Assembly: GCF_012184425.1 (NCBI RefSeq)
Contig: NZ_VTOW01000002.1
Coordinates: forward strand, 744,001 to 808,000
Direction of reading: 5' to 3'
DNA length: 64,000 nt
Source of the DNA: Candidatus Manganitrophus noduliformans
GTDB taxonomy: Bacteria > Nitrospirota > Nitrospiria > SBBL01 > Manganitrophaceae
Shown: positions 8,802-19,500 of the stretch, piece by piece
How the letters are laid out: each line of letters opens with the position of its first letter
How positions within the stretch are numbered: position 1 is the stretch's first letter
Position numbers and translations under genes: made by a program
Notes under the pieces: generated by a model
What the model saw: only the letters and a program-made list of their open reading frames with translations
The model's database searches: none
Told to the model about the DNA's origin: nothing

Positions 8802-9812
8802 TTACTTATTGGTCATCTCCTTCAAGGCTTCCAGCTTGCCCATCGCCCTTCCGGAGTCGATCGATTCCTCCGCCAGATGGACCCCCTCCTGGAGTGTCTT
8901 TGCCTTTCCGACGGCGACGAGCGCCGGGGCGGCATTCATCAAAACCACATCCCGCTTCGGCCCCTTCTCCCCTTTGAGGATATCGAGGAGGATGGCTGCA
9001 TTGACCTCGGCGTTGCCTCCGGCGAGATCCTTCAGCGTCCCAGCCGGAAGCTGAAAGTCTTTCGGCTCCAGCGGATAGGTCAGAACACGGCCCCCCTTTC
9101 CCTCGGAGATACGGCTCTTACTGGTGATGGTAATCTCATCCAGACCGTCGGAGCCGTGGACAACGAAGCAGTGGCGCGATCCGAGATTGAGGAGCACCTG
9201 CGCCATCAGCTCGGTGTAGATGGAGGAGAAGACCCCAAGGACCTGGACGGTCGCCCCGGCCGGATTAGTCAGCGGTCCCAAGATGTTAAAGATGGTCCGG
9301 ATGCCGGTCTCCTGCCGGGGGGCGACGGCATGTTTCATGGCGCCGTGAAAGAGCGGGGCAAAGAGAAAGCCGATGCCGATATCGTTGATGCATGCCTCGA
9401 CCCGCTCGGGGGGAAGATCGATTTGAATTCCCAGCGTCTTTAAGACGTCGGCGCTTCCGCAGGAGCTGGAGACCGATCGATTGCCATGTTTGGCGACGGT
9501 GACCCCGCAGCCGGCCACGACGAAGGCGACGGTCGTCGAGATGTTGAACGTGTGAAGCCGATCTCCGCCGGTTCCGCAGGTATCGACCACCATCGGATCG
9601 CTGACCCGGACGCGAACCGCTTTCTCCCGCATCACCTTGGCCGATCCGGTGATCTCGGCGACCGATTCCCCTTTCATTCGGAGGGCGGTGATGTAGGAGG
9701 CGATCTGTGCCGGCGTCGCCTTTCCTTCCATGATCTCCCGCATGACCTGCTCCGCTTCTTCCTCTTTCAGGTCAATCCTTTCGACCACTTTGGCAATCGC
9801 TTCTTTAATCAT
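8802..9812 (-). CDS. trpD: anthranilate phosphoribosyltransferase
   Basis: 336 residues, full length. Transfers phosphoribose from PRPP to anthranilate. Motifs: [18 protein letters not shown] (PRPP-binding CGTGGD), [28 protein letters not shown] and [11 protein letters not shown]. The start ATG follows AAGGGAG. It lies nine bases downstream of trpG. The stop is followed immediately by a repeat-rich spacer leading to trpC. TrpD is separate from TrpG here, not fused as in enterics. Confidence 0.97.
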   Translation of the reverse strand: MIKEAIAKVVERIDLKEEEAEQVMREIMEGKATPAQIASYITALRMKGESVAEITGSAKVMREKAVRVRVSDPMVVDTCGTGGDRLHTFNISTTVAFVVAGCGVTVAKHGNRSVSSSCGSADVLKTLGIQIDLPPERVEACINDIGIGFLFAPLFHGAMKHAVAPRQETGIRTIFNILGPLTNPAGATVQVLGVFSSIYTELMAQVLLNLGSRHCFVVHGSDGLDEITITSKSRISEGKGGRVLTYPLEPKDFQLPAGTLKDLAGGNAEVNAAILLDILKGEKGPKRDVVLMNAAPALVAVGKAKTLQEGVHLAEESIDSGRAMGKLEALKEMTNK

Positions 9813-9821
9813 GCTTCTCCC

Positions 9822-10406
9822 TTATCCTCTTACCGGAGCCGCGGCGCTCTCCAAAAAATTTTTCAATAGATCCTTCCCAACCTTGGTGAGAATCGATTCC
9901 GGGTGGAATTGGACCCCTTCAATCGGAAACGTTTTATGCCGAACCCCCATGATCTCTCCTTCTTTGGTCCAGGCGGTGATCTCCAGGACCTCCGGCATGC
10001 TCTCCCGGCGGATGATGAGGGAGTGATAACGTGTCGCCTCGAACGGATTCGGAAGGCCGCGGTAAACGCCCCGGCCGTCATGCTCGATCATGGAGGTCTT
10101 TCCATGCATCAACCGCGGGGCGCGGATGATCTCACCCCCGAACGCCTCGCCGATCGCCTGATGGCCGAGGCAGACGCCGAGGATCGGAATCTGCGAGCCG
10201 AACTTCCGGATCAGATCGACCGAGATCCCCGCCTCTTTCGGCGTGCAAGGCCCGGGAGAGATGACGATCTTCGACGGCTGCATTTTTTCAATCTCTTGGA
10301 GCGTGATCCGGTCGTTTCGATGGACCGCCATCTCCGCCCCCAGTTCCCCCAGGTACTGGACCAGGTTGTAGGTGAATGAATCGTAATTGTCTAGAATCAA
10401 AAGCAT
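9822..10406 (-). CDS. trpG: anthranilate synthase component II (glutamine amidotransferase)
   Basis: 194 residues. Class I glutamine amidotransferase that supplies ammonia to TrpE. The catalytic Cys is in [15 protein letters not shown], and His/Glu are in GVQFHPESI. The oxyanion strand ISPGPCTP and the N-terminal [19 protein letters not shown] are textbook. The ATG directly follows a heptanucleotide repeat (TAACGAA, TAACGGA, TAACGAT), and the last unit contains part of the start codon. Only a weak GGA ribosome site exists. The protein may also serve PabB, as is common when only one such subunit is present. Confidence 0.96.
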   Translation of the reverse strand: MLLILDNYDSFTYNLVQYLGELGAEMAVHRNDRITLQEIEKMQPSKIVISPGPCTPKEAGISVDLIRKFGSQIPILGVCLGHQAIGEAFGGEIIRAPRLMHGKTSMIEHDGRGVYRGLPNPFEATRYHSLIIRRESMPEVLEITAWTKEGEIMGVRHKTFPIEGVQFHPESILTKVGKDLLKNFLESAAAPVRG

Positions 10407-10452
10407 CGTTATCCGTTATTCGTTAATCGTAAATAAGTTCGAGCCACACGTT
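10407..10452 (-). repeat. heptanucleotide repeat between trpE and trpG
   Basis: Minus-strand units TTACGAT, TAACGAA, TAACGGA, TAACGAT with exact 7-nt phase, then a second block (ACGTTAA, ACGTGTG) farther upstream. It directly abuts the trpG start codon. Confidence 0.7.
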
Positions 10453-10461
10453 TAACGTTGT

Positions 10462-11940
10462 TCACTCGAGTCCCTGCTCCGCCATCTGAATGGCGGTCAG
10501 CATCGCTTTGGCTTTGTTGACCGTCTCCTCATACTCCCGGTCGGGGTCGGAGTCGGCGACGATCCCGGCCGCCGCCTGAACGGTCGCCTGGTTGCCGTTG
10601 ATAATAATCGTTCGAATCGTAATGCAGGTATCCATGTTTCCCTGAAAGCTGAAGTAGCCGACCGCCCCGGCATAGAGGCCGCGGCCATCCGGTTCGAGCT
10701 CGTCGATAATCTCCATCGCCCGGATCTTCGGCGCCCCGGTGACCGTCCCGGCGGGAAAGGATGCTTGCAGAAGATCGAAGGCGTCTTTCCCCTCGGTCAA
10801 TTGACCGACGACGTTCGAGACGATATGCATGACGTGGGAATACCGTTCGATCACCATCATTTCATCAACCTTGACGGTGCCATGATCGCAGACCCGGCCG
10901 AGATCGTTCCGGCCGAGGTCGATCAGCATCACATGCTCCGCCCGCTCTTTCGGATCGGCCAAAAGCTCCTTTTCCATCGCCTGATCTTCCTGGGAAGATC
11001 TTCCCCGAGGGCGGGTCCCGGCGATGGGGCGGGTTTCGGCCTGTCTTCCTTCCAACCGGACCAGCACCTCCGGAGAAGTCCCGACCAGGTGAAGCTGACC
11101 GAATTTCAGAAAAAACATATAGGGCGAAGGGTTGATGCTCCGCAGCGCGCGGTAAACCATAAAGGGATCGCTGGAAATCGGCGTTGAGAAGCGCTGCGAG
11201 ATCTGCACCTGGAAGATATCCCCCGCCTTGATGTACTCCTTGGCGGCGAGGACCGCTTTCTTGAACTCCTCCCGTGTAAAATTCGATTTCGGGGCGGTCG
11301 CCTTTCTCCCCTTCGATGGGGACGCCGTATCCTGGTTCAACGGGCGTCGAAGGCGCGCAATCAGCGCATCAATTTTCTCGACCGCCTTCTGATAGGTTTC
11401 TTTCAGATTTCCGTCCTCGATCAATGCATTCGAGACGACCTTGATTCGATGTTTGACATTGTCGAAGATGAGAAGGGTGTCGGTGAGGAGGAAAAAGAGG
11501 TCCGGATTCGGCCGGTCGGCCGTTTTAAATTCGACCGGCTCGAAAAAACGGACCATATCGTAACCGATATAGCCGACCGCCCCGCCGAAAAAGCGGGGGA
11601 GCCCCTCCACCTCCACCGGCTTATATTCTGAGAGAAGCTTTTCCAATACAAACAACGGATTGCCATCGGCGGCGATCTGCGTCGCCTTTCCATCCCGGAT
11701 CACTTCGACCCGATCGCCTTTGGCTTGGATGAGGGTGGCGGGATCGACCCCAAGGAAGGAATATCTCCCCCATTTCTCTCCCCCTTCGACGCTTTCCAGA
11801 AGATAGGCGTAATCCGACGTCGCAATCTTTAAGAAGGCGGAAACGGGTGTTTCTGTGTCGGCCAGGATCTCTCGGTAAACCGGGATGAGATTACCTTCTT
11901 TGGACTTCTGGCAGAAAAGATCAAACGATGGGGTTATCAT
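10462..11940 (-). CDS. trpE: anthranilate synthase component I
   Basis: 492 residues from the ATG at 11940. A GTG nine codons upstream is possible but lacks a ribosome site. Converts chorismate and ammonia to anthranilate. Conserved blocks: PVSAFLKIA..YAYLLESVEGGEKWGRYSFLG (LLES tryptophan-feedback region), FGGAVGYIGYDMVRFFE, DIFQVQISQRF, RPIAGTRPRG, LIDLGRNDLGRV, FPAGTVTGAPKIRAMEII and the C-terminal chorismate-binding GAVGYF. First gene of the trp operon. No leader peptide with Trp codons was seen, so control is not by classical enteric attenuation. Confidence 0.97.
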   Translation of the reverse strand: MITPSFDLFCQKSKEGNLIPVYREILADTETPVSAFLKIATSDYAYLLESVEGGEKWGRYSFLGVDPATLIQAKGDRVEVIRDGKATQIAADGNPLFVLEKLLSEYKPVEVEGLPRFFGGAVGYIGYDMVRFFEPVEFKTADRPNPDLFFLLTDTLLIFDNVKHRIKVVSNALIEDGNLKETYQKAVEKIDALIARLRRPLNQDTASPSKGRKATAPKSNFTREEFKKAVLAAKEYIKAGDIFQVQISQRFSTPISSDPFMVYRALRSINPSPYMFFLKFGQLHLVGTSPEVLVRLEGRQAETRPIAGTRPRGRSSQEDQAMEKELLADPKERAEHVMLIDLGRNDLGRVCDHGTVKVDEMMVIERYSHVMHIVSNVVGQLTEGKDAFDLLQASFPAGTVTGAPKIRAMEIIDELEPDGRGLYAGAVGYFSFQGNMDTCITIRTIIINGNQATVQAAAGIVADSDPDREYEETVNKAKAMLTAIQMAEQGLE

Positions 11941-12029
11941 GGAGCGTCCACAAAATTGGTGCTCCACGCTACCATAGAAGGCAGAGAAAAGTCAATGAAT
12001 TGGCTTGATTTTCAGCCGAAACAGAAGTA

Positions 12030-12057
12030 ACTATAGCACTAAAAGCATCACACGCAA
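12030..12057 (-). promoter_or_regulatory. candidate sigma-70 promoter for the trp operon
   Basis: Minus strand: TTGCGT (12052-12057), a 16-bp spacer, then TATAGT (12030-12035). Located about 90 bases before the trpE ATG and just after the preceding gene ends. A weaker TTGACT at 11990-11995 lacks a good -10. Confidence 0.45.
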
Positions 12058-12068
12058 GTTTTTACCGT

Positions 12069-13574
12069 TTAATGAGTGAAACTATTCATCGGTTTGTTTA
12101 ATAAACCCTCAGCTAGACCTAATAGTGTGTATGCTTTTTCTTCCGGCGAGGGTTGGTTCTCTGCCCATATTAGAGTTTCTTTTTTTTCTCCAGAAATAAT
12201 TCGTGCTGTTGCAATCGCTCGGAAAGCCTCGCTTCTGGCAATGAGCGTCCCAGCTTTACAACAGATAGAATCCACGGTGGATAGTGCTTCTTTAATATCT
12301 CCACTTCTGGCTTGGGAAATGGCAATGTCTTTAAGAAGGATATCACGTTGCAAGGACATATTTGCAAGCTGACGCGCTTCCTTGAAGTTACCTGCTTCTA
12401 TTTCTGCTTCAACAATAGCCGGCAGAACCGTCCCTCTGTATATCGGAGAGACAATCCGTTTCTCCGCTTCAAGTGCGCCTTCTACATCCCCTAGTCGAGC
12501 ACGGACTTCTCCAATAATTCTCCAAGCAGGAGATTTAGCTTCCTCTTCATCTTCGTTAGCTTCCATTATTCGGATTATCATATTGATGATATTTTCGGTA
12601 TCTTCTCTTCTGTTAAACTCAGCTGCGCTTTCTGCAATATGTGCAATGTCATTTAAGTTAAACATTAGAATTCGATTGGGCTCTTCATCTTGAATGGTAC
12701 GTCTCGTATCAATCATTTTTTGAATAGTCGCAACCGCTCCATTCCTATCTCCTATCCTTGATTGAGCCATGGCAATATCCCTTAAAGCAAATGCCTTCAC
12801 CTTAGCATCCTTTAGATTGGAGGCTAACTGGATGGCCTCCTGGATGGCGGAAATAGCCGCTAGATGCTCCCCGATCTCTAACTGAGTTCTGGTGAGATCC
12901 ATTTTGAGAAATATTTTAAAGGGTTCCGGAGAACCTCCTGAATGAGTTTTGGCGGAATCAATGACTTGTAAAACCATCTGAATCGTCTCACTGGCCCATT
13001 CATTGTTTCCACTTTTAGCTTGAGCAGCGGCAATCCGGCTCAGGATGTAGGCTCTACCGTCTGTGCGATCATCATTTGGAATAAGGGTCGCAATTTGAAT
13101 CATGCGACCAAATGTCTGTTTCGCGTCTAGTATAAATCCTGCCCGTATTTGAGCAATTGCTATTGCTTCTAGACTCTCAATTTTCAAAACAAAATTACCT
13201 CTGTTTCTCGCGTCCTCAGCATCACTTTTGTCCTCGGCGTCAAGAATTCTTGAATCCATTTTCTTGTTCTTGCCTTCACCGGGATAATCTTTCTTATTTC
13301 CCGAAGTGTATATGGCATCTATTAAATCGCCGAATATTTTTTTTGAGCCGGTTCGATCCCCTGCTTTGGCTTGCACTACAGCAATCTCTTTTAGAATTTC
13401 CCTCTTATGTTTTTCACTCGAACGACTCTGTATATTGATCATTTGCACAACATTAATAGCACGCTTGATAACTTCCCCCGCAGTCAATTCCTCTGCTTGC
13501 TGACTATGGATATCAGTAGAGCACAACAATATCGTCGTGAAAACAACTATAAGTTTTGTTTTTATATCCTTCAC
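12069..13574 (-). CDS. secreted helical-repeat protein downstream of the RHS giant
   Basis: 501 residues with a signal peptide (residues 1-24, ending LLCSTDIHSQ). The body is built from about ten TPR/PPR-like helical units carrying variations of IA-x-AQ-x-x-x-GD (for example IAVVQAKAGDR, IAAAQAKSGNN, IAMAQSRIGDR, IAISQARSGDI). The start is GTG at 13574 with AGTAGGTG upstream. It begins 21 bases after the RHS gene and is clearly more AT-rich than its neighbours, which suggests separate origin. A periplasmic or extracellular partner, or protector, of the RHS protein is possible from position alone. No immunity-protein family is recognisable. Confidence 0.75.
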   Translation of the reverse strand: MKDIKTKLIVVFTTILLCSTDIHSQQAEELTAGEVIKRAINVVQMINIQSRSSEKHKREILKEIAVVQAKAGDRTGSKKIFGDLIDAIYTSGNKKDYPGEGKNKKMDSRILDAEDKSDAEDARNRGNFVLKIESLEAIAIAQIRAGFILDAKQTFGRMIQIATLIPNDDRTDGRAYILSRIAAAQAKSGNNEWASETIQMVLQVIDSAKTHSGGSPEPFKIFLKMDLTRTQLEIGEHLAAISAIQEAIQLASNLKDAKVKAFALRDIAMAQSRIGDRNGAVATIQKMIDTRRTIQDEEPNRILMFNLNDIAHIAESAAEFNRREDTENIINMIIRIMEANEDEEEAKSPAWRIIGEVRARLGDVEGALEAEKRIVSPIYRGTVLPAIVEAEIEAGNFKEARQLANMSLQRDILLKDIAISQARSGDIKEALSTVDSICCKAGTLIARSEAFRAIATARIISGEKKETLIWAENQPSPEEKAYTLLGLAEGLLNKPMNSFTH

Positions 13575-13595
13575 AAATACACCTACTAATAAAAT

Positions 13596-16500
13596 CTATG
13601 GGAGAGGAAATTCAATGGTCCAACCTCCAGATTGATTTGGAACCCACGGAGCTGCCAATTCCAGATTCCCTCCGCTGCCATAAGTTGTGGAAATCCCTAC
13701 CGTGAATGTGTTTGGACCGCGGACGAAGGAAAATGCTGTTCCTTGTTGGGCTCCGATCCCTGGATTACATACAATTCCTACACATGAATAGCCAGATTCC
13801 GAGAAGAAGGCAGCACCTGTTTCTGGAGATGCCCCGTTGAGGTTAATCTCAAAGAAGCTTAGGCCCGTTCCTTCATCATATTCTGAAAACGTGGCGGTCG
13901 GAGGTTTTGAACCTAACCGAAGACCGCAATTGTAGTCCAGATGGCACTTTCCCTGTATCGTATCAGGAGTCGGCTGCGTATTCGCCACAGTTAAAGCGGA
14001 CTCTGCATAATACATTATTGCTGCGCTTGCTGCGCCGATAGCAGCTCCTTGGTAACCTGCACGATAAGCTTGCTGCCAACTTCCCCCATACGCTAGTGTT
14101 GTCCCAGCCCCTGAAATGTACCCGCTGGCGGCCCCACCAGCGATGGCTCCAGAGGCTCCACCAGAAGTACTCACATAGCTCCCAGCAGTCCCAGCAACAT
14201 ACCCAACTCCAGCACCAATCGCACCAGCCTTGATCATATCTCGTGTTGTACCGCCATTCATATCTGCGAGAACCATAGCACTTGCGGCAGCTATAGCAGG
14301 AGCGCATGCTGGACAGGCAATACTGCCTGCAACACTACTAATTTGGATGACTCTTGTCTGATACGTCTGAGGAAGCGCAAGAAATATTGTACGTTGTGCC
14401 ATCAAATTCGGCGCTGCAACCCAGGCAGCAACATTACCAACAGATTTAAGAAAATTTCTGAGCTTCCAATGTCCTGAAGGATCTGTATAGTTGATTGGGT
14501 TGTTACTCACATAGGAATAACGATTAAGGTTCTGTGGATTTCTCCTGCCTGGCACTATGGTATCTGGGCTAATGAACCTTCCCAATACTGGATCATAGTA
14601 CCTCGCATTATAGAAGTAAAGTCCCGTTGAGCTATCCAGTTCCTGGGAAGTGTATTTATGATTCACATTGATGGAGCCGGTATTCGTCCGCGTCTGACCA
14701 TAAGGATAATAGGTCAGCTCTTGTAATTTGGTGCCGGCCTGATTAGTGACGACATTGCTGCTTCCCAAATGATCCGGTTGATAGTAGTAAACCTCGCTGG
14801 AGCCAACCGGCTTGAGCGCGACCCGCTGGCTTCCCGCAAAGATATATTTGCTGCAGGTGCTCCCGGTGCACTCATAGAGTTTGCCGATGTAGACGGTGGT
14901 GATCCCGCCCGCCGTTTTCTTCACGCGACCTCCGTCTCCATCATAGATGAAGGTGGTCGTCACCCCACCTGAGATAACCTGAATCGGCCGGTTCTCAATG
15001 TCATAGGTGATCGTCCGGCCCGCCCCGGCGGTCATGTTGCCGTTGGCATCATATCCATAGGTGTTCGCTCCCGCCTGGGCCACCGCATGAGGACGAACGC
15101 TCGTGGGACCACTTGTCGGATAGGTATAGCTTCCCACCTGGGAGTTGGAGGTCATGTTGCCGATTTCATTATACGCATAGCTGAAGGCACCATAGGGCCC
15201 CGTTGCCGCGGTCAGACGGTTTAAACCATCATATCCGAAGTTTTGCGTGTTTGTCTCCGAAACGCTGCCGCAGACCCCGGTGGTCGGATTGCGATAATCG
15301 ATGATGTCTGTGACGTTTGCCACGGAGTCATAATTATAAAGCAGGCTTTGGAAACATTGACTGGTCGCCGCATGGGTGGTGAAGATCGAGTGGATTCGGA
15401 AATTATTCGGCTTGTACTGGTAATCGGTCGTCACCCCATTCCCCAACGTCAGCCTCGTCGGCTGTCCTAGAGCGTTGTAGCCGGTATACTGGGCATAGTT
15501 CGTGGTTCCCTCAAAAGCGCGATCGAGCAGAGGACCATTATAGGCATACTGGACAGAGCTGCCATCCGGATAGCTGACGGAAGAGACTCTTCCCAGAGGA
15601 TCATACCCAGTCTGGGTGGTATAGACTGCGGTTCCTGGGGCAAATTTTGCGAACTTGAGATCTTGATTCGTCGCGTCATAATAGCTGATTTGAGGATTTC
15701 CGGTCGGATCAAAACGAAGCGATGGATATTGCCCTACATCCCCAGAAATATCCGCTGCCTGAATCGCCCAAACAGTACCTGTCCACTTGGCATATTTTAA
15801 ATCGCCATTCGTGGCATAGTAGCCGATATGGGGATTCCCCGACCCATCTAAAACAGTGGATGTTTTAGAGTTGCCCCAGTCGCTGGCTACGGTCTGAAGT
15901 GCCCAGGCACTGCCATTCCATTTAGCATATTTGAGGACTGTCACGCGTCCGTAGCCAATATGGGGAATCCCGGCTCCGTCCAACCCGAGCGAGGGGTTGG
16001 CCGTGCTTCCGGTAGTGTCAACGTTCTGCGTTGTCCAAGCACTGCCCGTCCATTTTGTATATTTGATAACCCCTGAGTCAGCATAGGCGATGTGGGGATT
16101 GGCTGAGCTATCCAACGCCAATGACGCGCCTGTAACACTACTTACTGTGGTATTTGGCTCTTGAATAGACCAGCTCGATCCGGTCCACTTGGCGTAGTAT
16201 AAACGGGGATTTCCGACTGCGTTAGGCTTCATGTATGCAATGTGAGGTTGTCCAGCACTATCCAGAGCCAAAGAAGTGGAATAAGAAGAGGAGATAATTG
16301 AAGGATCTACGGTTTGGATCGACCAACTGCCTCCCGTCCATTTCGCATATTTTAGTAGTCCGCCACCGGCATAGCTGATATGAGGATTACCCGCACTATC
16401 GAGGGCAATGGAGGTGATCAGACCGACATTGCCCGCACTCTCCACAGTCTGGATGCTCCAGCTACTGCCGGTCCATTTGGCATATTTGAGGTCTTGGTTG

Positions 16501-19500
16501 GTCGCATCGTAGTAGCTAATGTGTTGATTGCCGCTGGCATCTACAGCAATTGAGGTATGCTGACCCGTATTGCCCCCGCTGTCGACTGTTTGAGTCGTCC
16601 ACACCGGATCGCTTGAGATAATAGTTTTATCAGTCTGTGTCTGCCGTCCCAGTTTGTCGTAGGTGAAGGTCGCAATACCGGAGGAATCAGTCACCTGCCA
16701 CAGGCGTCCCATTCGATACGTTCCGACGGTTGTATTGTCGTAACGATAAACAACATCCCCGCTGCCAAGCGTTTTGAGGGTTGTGTAATCCTTCTGAAGC
16801 AAGCGGTTGACCGCATCGTACTGGAAGTGAAGGGTCTGTCCCTTTGCATCGCTCTGCTGAAGCAGGTTTCCAATGGCATCGTACCGATAGTTCCAGCAGG
16901 GGGTCGCGTACCAGGGATAAGAGGCAGAAGGGGTGAGGGTGACCAAATCCCCGCAGCGGCCCATATCGGGGTCGGACATGGCGATCTTTCGCCCCAAGGT
17001 GTCGTAGCGCATCGTGGTCTGGTTGCCCTTGGCGTCGGTTACTTTGACGAGGCTTCCCAATAGATCGTATTGATAAGTCGTCGTCGCATAGGGGGTGCCG
17101 ACATCGGTGGTGCAGATGGTAAAGGTGCTTTGATATTCGTTCACCTGAACGAGTCGGCCGAAGGCATCGCGGACCTCCCGCTTCCGGTGATTGCTCGCAT
17201 CGATCGCGACCGCCACTCCCTCGTTGTAACATTGAAGAACGCGGCTCCCGTCGGGGTTCGTCGCTTGAGTCATCCGGCCCATTGGATCGTAGATAAAGGT
17301 TTTCCAGATCGGTGTTCCCGTCCCATCGAAGTAGGGAAGAGAGATTTGCTTTACTGTTCCGGTATTATTGTAGATGGTTTGTGTGGCAATATTTTTCCCA
17401 TCCGGTCCGGTCCGCTTCTCCAGGGTGGTTCGGCCGAAACCGTCAAAGTAGGTCCAGGTGGAGAGCCCCGCGGTGGTCGACTGGACGTTCTGCTGGCCGA
17501 GGGTGCCGAAGCTATTATAAGACCAACTCGTCGGTGCATCTGGACTGGGTGGAATCAGACCGGCTCTGCGTCCCAACGGATCATAAGTCGTTGTGGTCGT
17601 GACGTTGTTTGCATTATCGGTGACGCTCTTCACCTGGCCATACAGGCCAGTGTCCGTCGCAACACCATCAATGCCATAATATTGTGTCGTGGTCTGGTGG
17701 CCGAGGGGGTTTGTTGTGACTTTCGGAAAAGTAAACGATCCGTCATGAGAAATCGTGGTGGTATGCCCATTGGCATTCCGGGTACAGACAAGGTTCCCAT
17801 AAGAATCATAGGACATCCGTGTCTCGGGACTGCTTCCCCCGTCAAGCCAGCGGACAATGCGAGTCAGGTTTCCTTTCTGAGGTAGGGTGTTGGCCGACGC
17901 TTGCTGACAGCCGGCTGTCCCGCTGGAGACACCATCATAATAGAAATCAGTCGAGGACTTCACTGAGCCGGCGAAGGTCGACACCCTCTCTCTATAGGGT
18001 AAACCAATGATCCAAGGCTCCCCGGTATTTGGAGAGAAGTCACGGGTGACGATCCGGTCATCACTCGTGTTATTTCCACCGACGATCTCCCCTTGATGCT
18101 CTTCCCGCGTCAGATTCCCATAGCTATCATAATTGAAGAGGCTGCGAGTCCGACTGCCGCAGACCCCATCGCCGTCGCAGAGAATAGTGTCGACCTGTGT
18201 CGGGGGATTGAAGTACGGCTCCGTATTATCAGAAAGATAGTTAGTCTGGACCTCCGAGAAGAGCTGTCCCGCTCCATTCTTCACCAGCACTTGATAGGGC
18301 TTCCCTTTCATGTATCCGACCGTAACGTTCGGCTCATTTTGACCAAATCCGATGTCACTTCCTTGGTGGAATGCCGTTTCAGTGACACTTCGCTCACCGT
18401 TCGGGCCGAGTGGGCCCGTAACGGTCACGCGATGAAATCCGCGGAAGTCCCGCTCTAGGAAATAGTAATAACCTTCCGTATAGGAGTAGTTTGTGGTTGC
18501 ACTGATAATCCCGCTATTGGTTGTGACAGAGGAAACGACATGAACAGGAAAGGGGAGCTGTTTGGTCAAAAATCGTGAAGAAGGGGTATAGCCAATGGTA
18601 GAGGTTCCCCCGATGCCGTTTGAAATGGAGACAAGCAAATCGGTTAAAATACCCGTCGATCCCGCCCGGGCGATCCATGTTTTCCCTGCAGAGCTCGCGA
18701 GGGTGTCATGGCAGAAAACGTCTGTTCTTCCGTCTCCATTGAAATCCCCCGCCCCGAAGACGGCGCCGCCATGACCGCACCAACCTGGGCGCCAGTCATT
18801 TCCGCTATCAAAAGCCGTTCCTCGTGAAAGTGAAACCAGGGTTTTACCAGGCGTGTTGTTTTGAGGGGAGTGACAGTAGAGATCGGTTTTTCCATCCCCG
18901 TTGAAGTCCCCTGTCCCAATTGTATTACCGACTTCAAGACACCAATTCGTTTTCCAGTTGGCCGCTGCTGTAAACTGACCATTTCCAGTGGAAAGAGAAA
19001 CATAGGTGCGTCTGACAAAACTTAGAAACACAAGCAGTGGTTGGGACACAGCCGTCTGATGACAAAAGATGTCAGTCTTTCCATCCCCGTTGAAGTCTCC
19101 CGTACCAAACCTCGCACCGGGTCCCCAGCACAAAGTCATATCGAGTTGATTTTGAGGTATAAACGAGCCTACTCCGTTCGTCGAAATATTTGCAAGCGCT
19201 ATAAATACGCCTGTGCCCCCTTTCGGAATAGTCGTACAGTAGAGATCGGCCCTTCCATCTCCGTTGAAGTCCCCTGTTCCAAATGTTCTATTAGCCTCAC
19301 CGCACCAGTTTGAAAGCCATTCACTTCCATCAGTAAAGGCTCCTGCACCATTCGAGAGCGCAATTGACGTTGTACCAGGAGTGTTGTTCTGAGGACTTTT
19401 GCAGAAGATGTCAGTCATCCCATCCGCATTAAAATCTCCTGTCCCGAACATGGCACCCGCACTACACCAGTTGGTCCTCCAAGGATTCACCGTCACATCA

